From an uncultured Oscillospiraceae bacterium (lineage in GTDB: Bacteria; Bacillota; Clostridia; Oscillospirales; Oscillospiraceae): a DNA stretch of 8,000 bases. The stretch covers positions 1-8,000 of the forward strand of contig CANRBW010000068.1 in NCBI GenBank assembly GCA_947628975.1, read 5' to 3'. The number at the start of each line of letters is the position of its first letter. Positions within the stretch are counted from its first letter, which is position 1. Below are positions 7,208 through 8,000 of the stretch, piece after piece. The notes under the pieces were generated by a model. The model was given only the letters and a program-made list of their open reading frames with translations. It made no database searches and was not told the DNA's origin. The translations under genes were made by a program, and so were the position numbers.

Positions 7208-7915
7208 ATGAGGCGCTACGACTGGGTGCTCATCGACGGGGACAACACCCTGCTGGACTTCGACGCGGCCCAGGCCCAGGCTCTGGGCCGGACCATGGAG
7301 GCCAGGGGCCTGTCCCCCACCCCGGAGGCCCTGGCCCGGTACGCCGGGATCAACCAGGCCCTGTGGGACGCCTACGCCCGGGGGGAGATCGACCGGGAAC
7401 GCCTTCGGGCGGAGCGGTTCCGCCGCTTCGGGGCGTGGCTGGGCTGGCGGGGGGACCCGGCGGCCTGGGACAGGGAGTACATGGCGGCCCTGGGGGAGTG
7501 CGGCGCGCTGCTGCCGGGGGCGGTGGAACTGCTGGCGGCGCTGAAGCCCCACTGCCGTGTCGGGCTGGCCAGCAACGGCTCCACCCAGGTCCAGCGCCAA
7601 AGATTGGAGGGCAGCCCCCTCCTCCCCTACCTGGACGGGGTGTTCCTCTCCCAGGAGATGGGGGTGAACAAGCCGGAGGCGGCCTTCTTCCACCGGGCCA
7701 TGGCCGCCCTGGGCGCCGTGCCGGAGCGGACGGTGATGGTGGGGGACGACCTGCTGAGCGATATACAGGGAGCTGTCAACGCCGGGATCGATTCCATCTG
7801 GTATTCGCCCCGTGGGGCGGAGAGCCCCCTGCCCACCTGGCGGGTGACCCGGCTGGAGGACGTGGCGAAAATCGTGTTGGGAGAGAGAATGAGAGGGAAT
7901 GAAGCGAGTCAGTAG
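7208..7915 (+). CDS. HAD-family hydrolase, YjjG/YfnB-like (probable nucleotide 5'-monophosphatase)
   Basis: This 235-residue cytosolic protein is a HAD subfamily IA phosphatase with all four motifs. Motif I is DGDNT, with the nucleophile Asp10 and the acid/base Asp12. Motif II is ASNG with Ser122. Motif III is NKPEAAFF with Lys155. Motif IV is VGDDLLSDIQGA with Asp180, Asp181 and Asp185. The stretch after motif IV (NAGIDSIWYSP) and the LLDF following motif I are typical of the YjjG/YfnB branch. In E. coli, YjjG is a house-cleaning nucleotidase acting on pyrimidine monophosphates. A helical cap occupies about residues 18-95. The ATG at 7208 is chosen because it starts directly before motif I and has an SD upstream. 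It seems to have its own promoter and to be the first gene of a unit including the overlapping gene at 7899. The family is firm; the substrate is inferred. Other small phosphate esters are possible. Confidence 0.9.
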   Translation: MRRYDWVLIDGDNTLLDFDAAQAQALGRTMEARGLSPTPEALARYAGINQALWDAYARGEIDRERLRAERFRRFGAWLGWRGDPAAWDREYMAALGECGALLPGAVELLAALKPHCRVGLASNGSTQVQRQRLEGSPLLPYLDGVFLSQEMGVNKPEAAFFHRAMAALGAVPERTVMVGDDLLSDIQGAVNAGIDSIWYSPRGAESPLPTWRVTRLEDVAKIVLGERMRGNEASQ

Positions 7916-8000
7916 CATTTTGATCGGGTGCGGCGCGGCGGCGATCTGCTGGGGGGCGGCGGTCTGCCTCGGGCCCGCCCGGCACCAGGCCGACCTCTCC
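7899..8000 (+). CDS. Unidentified gene, N-terminal part with hydrophobic leader (runs off window)
   Basis: From ATG 7899 the frame is open for 34 codons to the window edge. It begins MKRVSS, followed by a hydrophobic stretch of about residues 7-25 rich in Ile, Ala, Gly, Cys and Leu, then a polar segment (ARHQADLS). A positively charged start followed by a hydrophobic core suggests a signal peptide or an N-terminal membrane anchor. The LIGC at residues 8-11 resembles a lipobox but sits too close to the N-terminus to be convincing. The gene overlaps the end of the HAD gene by 17 nt in another frame. A purine-rich GAGAGGG lies directly before the ATG, with another (GGGAG, 7879-7883) 15 nt upstream; neither spacing is ideal. 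I cannot assign a function from this fragment. It could be a chance open frame, but position, charge pattern and hydrophobicity favour a real gene. Confidence 0.55.
   Translation, partial: MKRVSSILIGCGAAAICWGAAVCLGPARHQADLS

Noticed and set aside
7918..7931. LIGC in the last partial gene as a lipobox
   Set aside because: The cysteine would be residue 11, leaving too short a hydrophobic core for a normal lipoprotein signal; the hydrophobic stretch continues past it.
1..8000. Mobile elements, CRISPR, tRNA/rRNA, toxin-antitoxin or defence genes
   Set aside because: I saw no regularly spaced repeats, transposase or integrase motifs, or tRNA-like arms. The window is almost filled by housekeeping genes of uniform composition.

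Overview
The window is an ordinary-looking, very GC-rich chromosomal segment. All recognisable genes are on the + strand and tightly packed, and third codon positions are almost all G or C. The proteins point to a GC-rich Firmicute of the class Clostridia, possibly Oscillospiraceae/Ruminococcaceae. The main reasons are a single-chain PurL of the clostridial type (a glutaminase domain fused at the C-terminus, HxE-type triad), a SecA with a zinc-binding tail, and Shine-Dalgarno sequences of the AGGAGG type. The family-level placement is inference from protein style, not a database match.

Layout: (1) 1-1083, the C-terminal 360 residues of the preprotein translocase ATPase SecA, cut by the left edge. 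(2) 1115-1915, PgeF (YfiH/LACC1-type peptidoglycan editing factor), with a strong SD. (3) 1912-3417, a lipoprotein of the oligopeptide-binding (SBP_bac_5) family; its ATG overlaps the pgeF stop as ATGA. (4) 3430-7122, PurL, whose SD overlaps the stop of the lipoprotein gene. (5) 7123-7207, the only real intergenic gap, with a plausible sigma-A promoter and a possible hairpin over the next SD. (6) 7208-7915, a YjjG/YfnB-like HAD phosphatase, probably a nucleotide 5'-monophosphatase. (7) 7899 to the right edge, the start of an unidentified gene with a hydrophobic N-terminus, overlapping the HAD gene.

Genes 1-4 look like one transcription unit (gaps of 31, -4 and 12 nt, with no terminator or promoter between them). 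It mixes protein export, envelope maintenance, a peptide-binding lipoprotein and de novo purine synthesis. Genes 6-7 look like a second unit started from the promoter at 7135-7163. PurL and the HAD phosphatase both touch nucleotide metabolism. PgeF and the peptide-binding lipoprotein could both touch cell-wall peptides, but that link is only inferred.

I found no CRISPR array, tRNA, rRNA, insertion sequence, integrase, toxin-antitoxin pair or defence gene. I see no strong case for an undescribed system. The best items for a second look are the permease-less binding lipoprotein coupled to pgeF, the altered SecA zinc motif, and the leader of the HAD gene.
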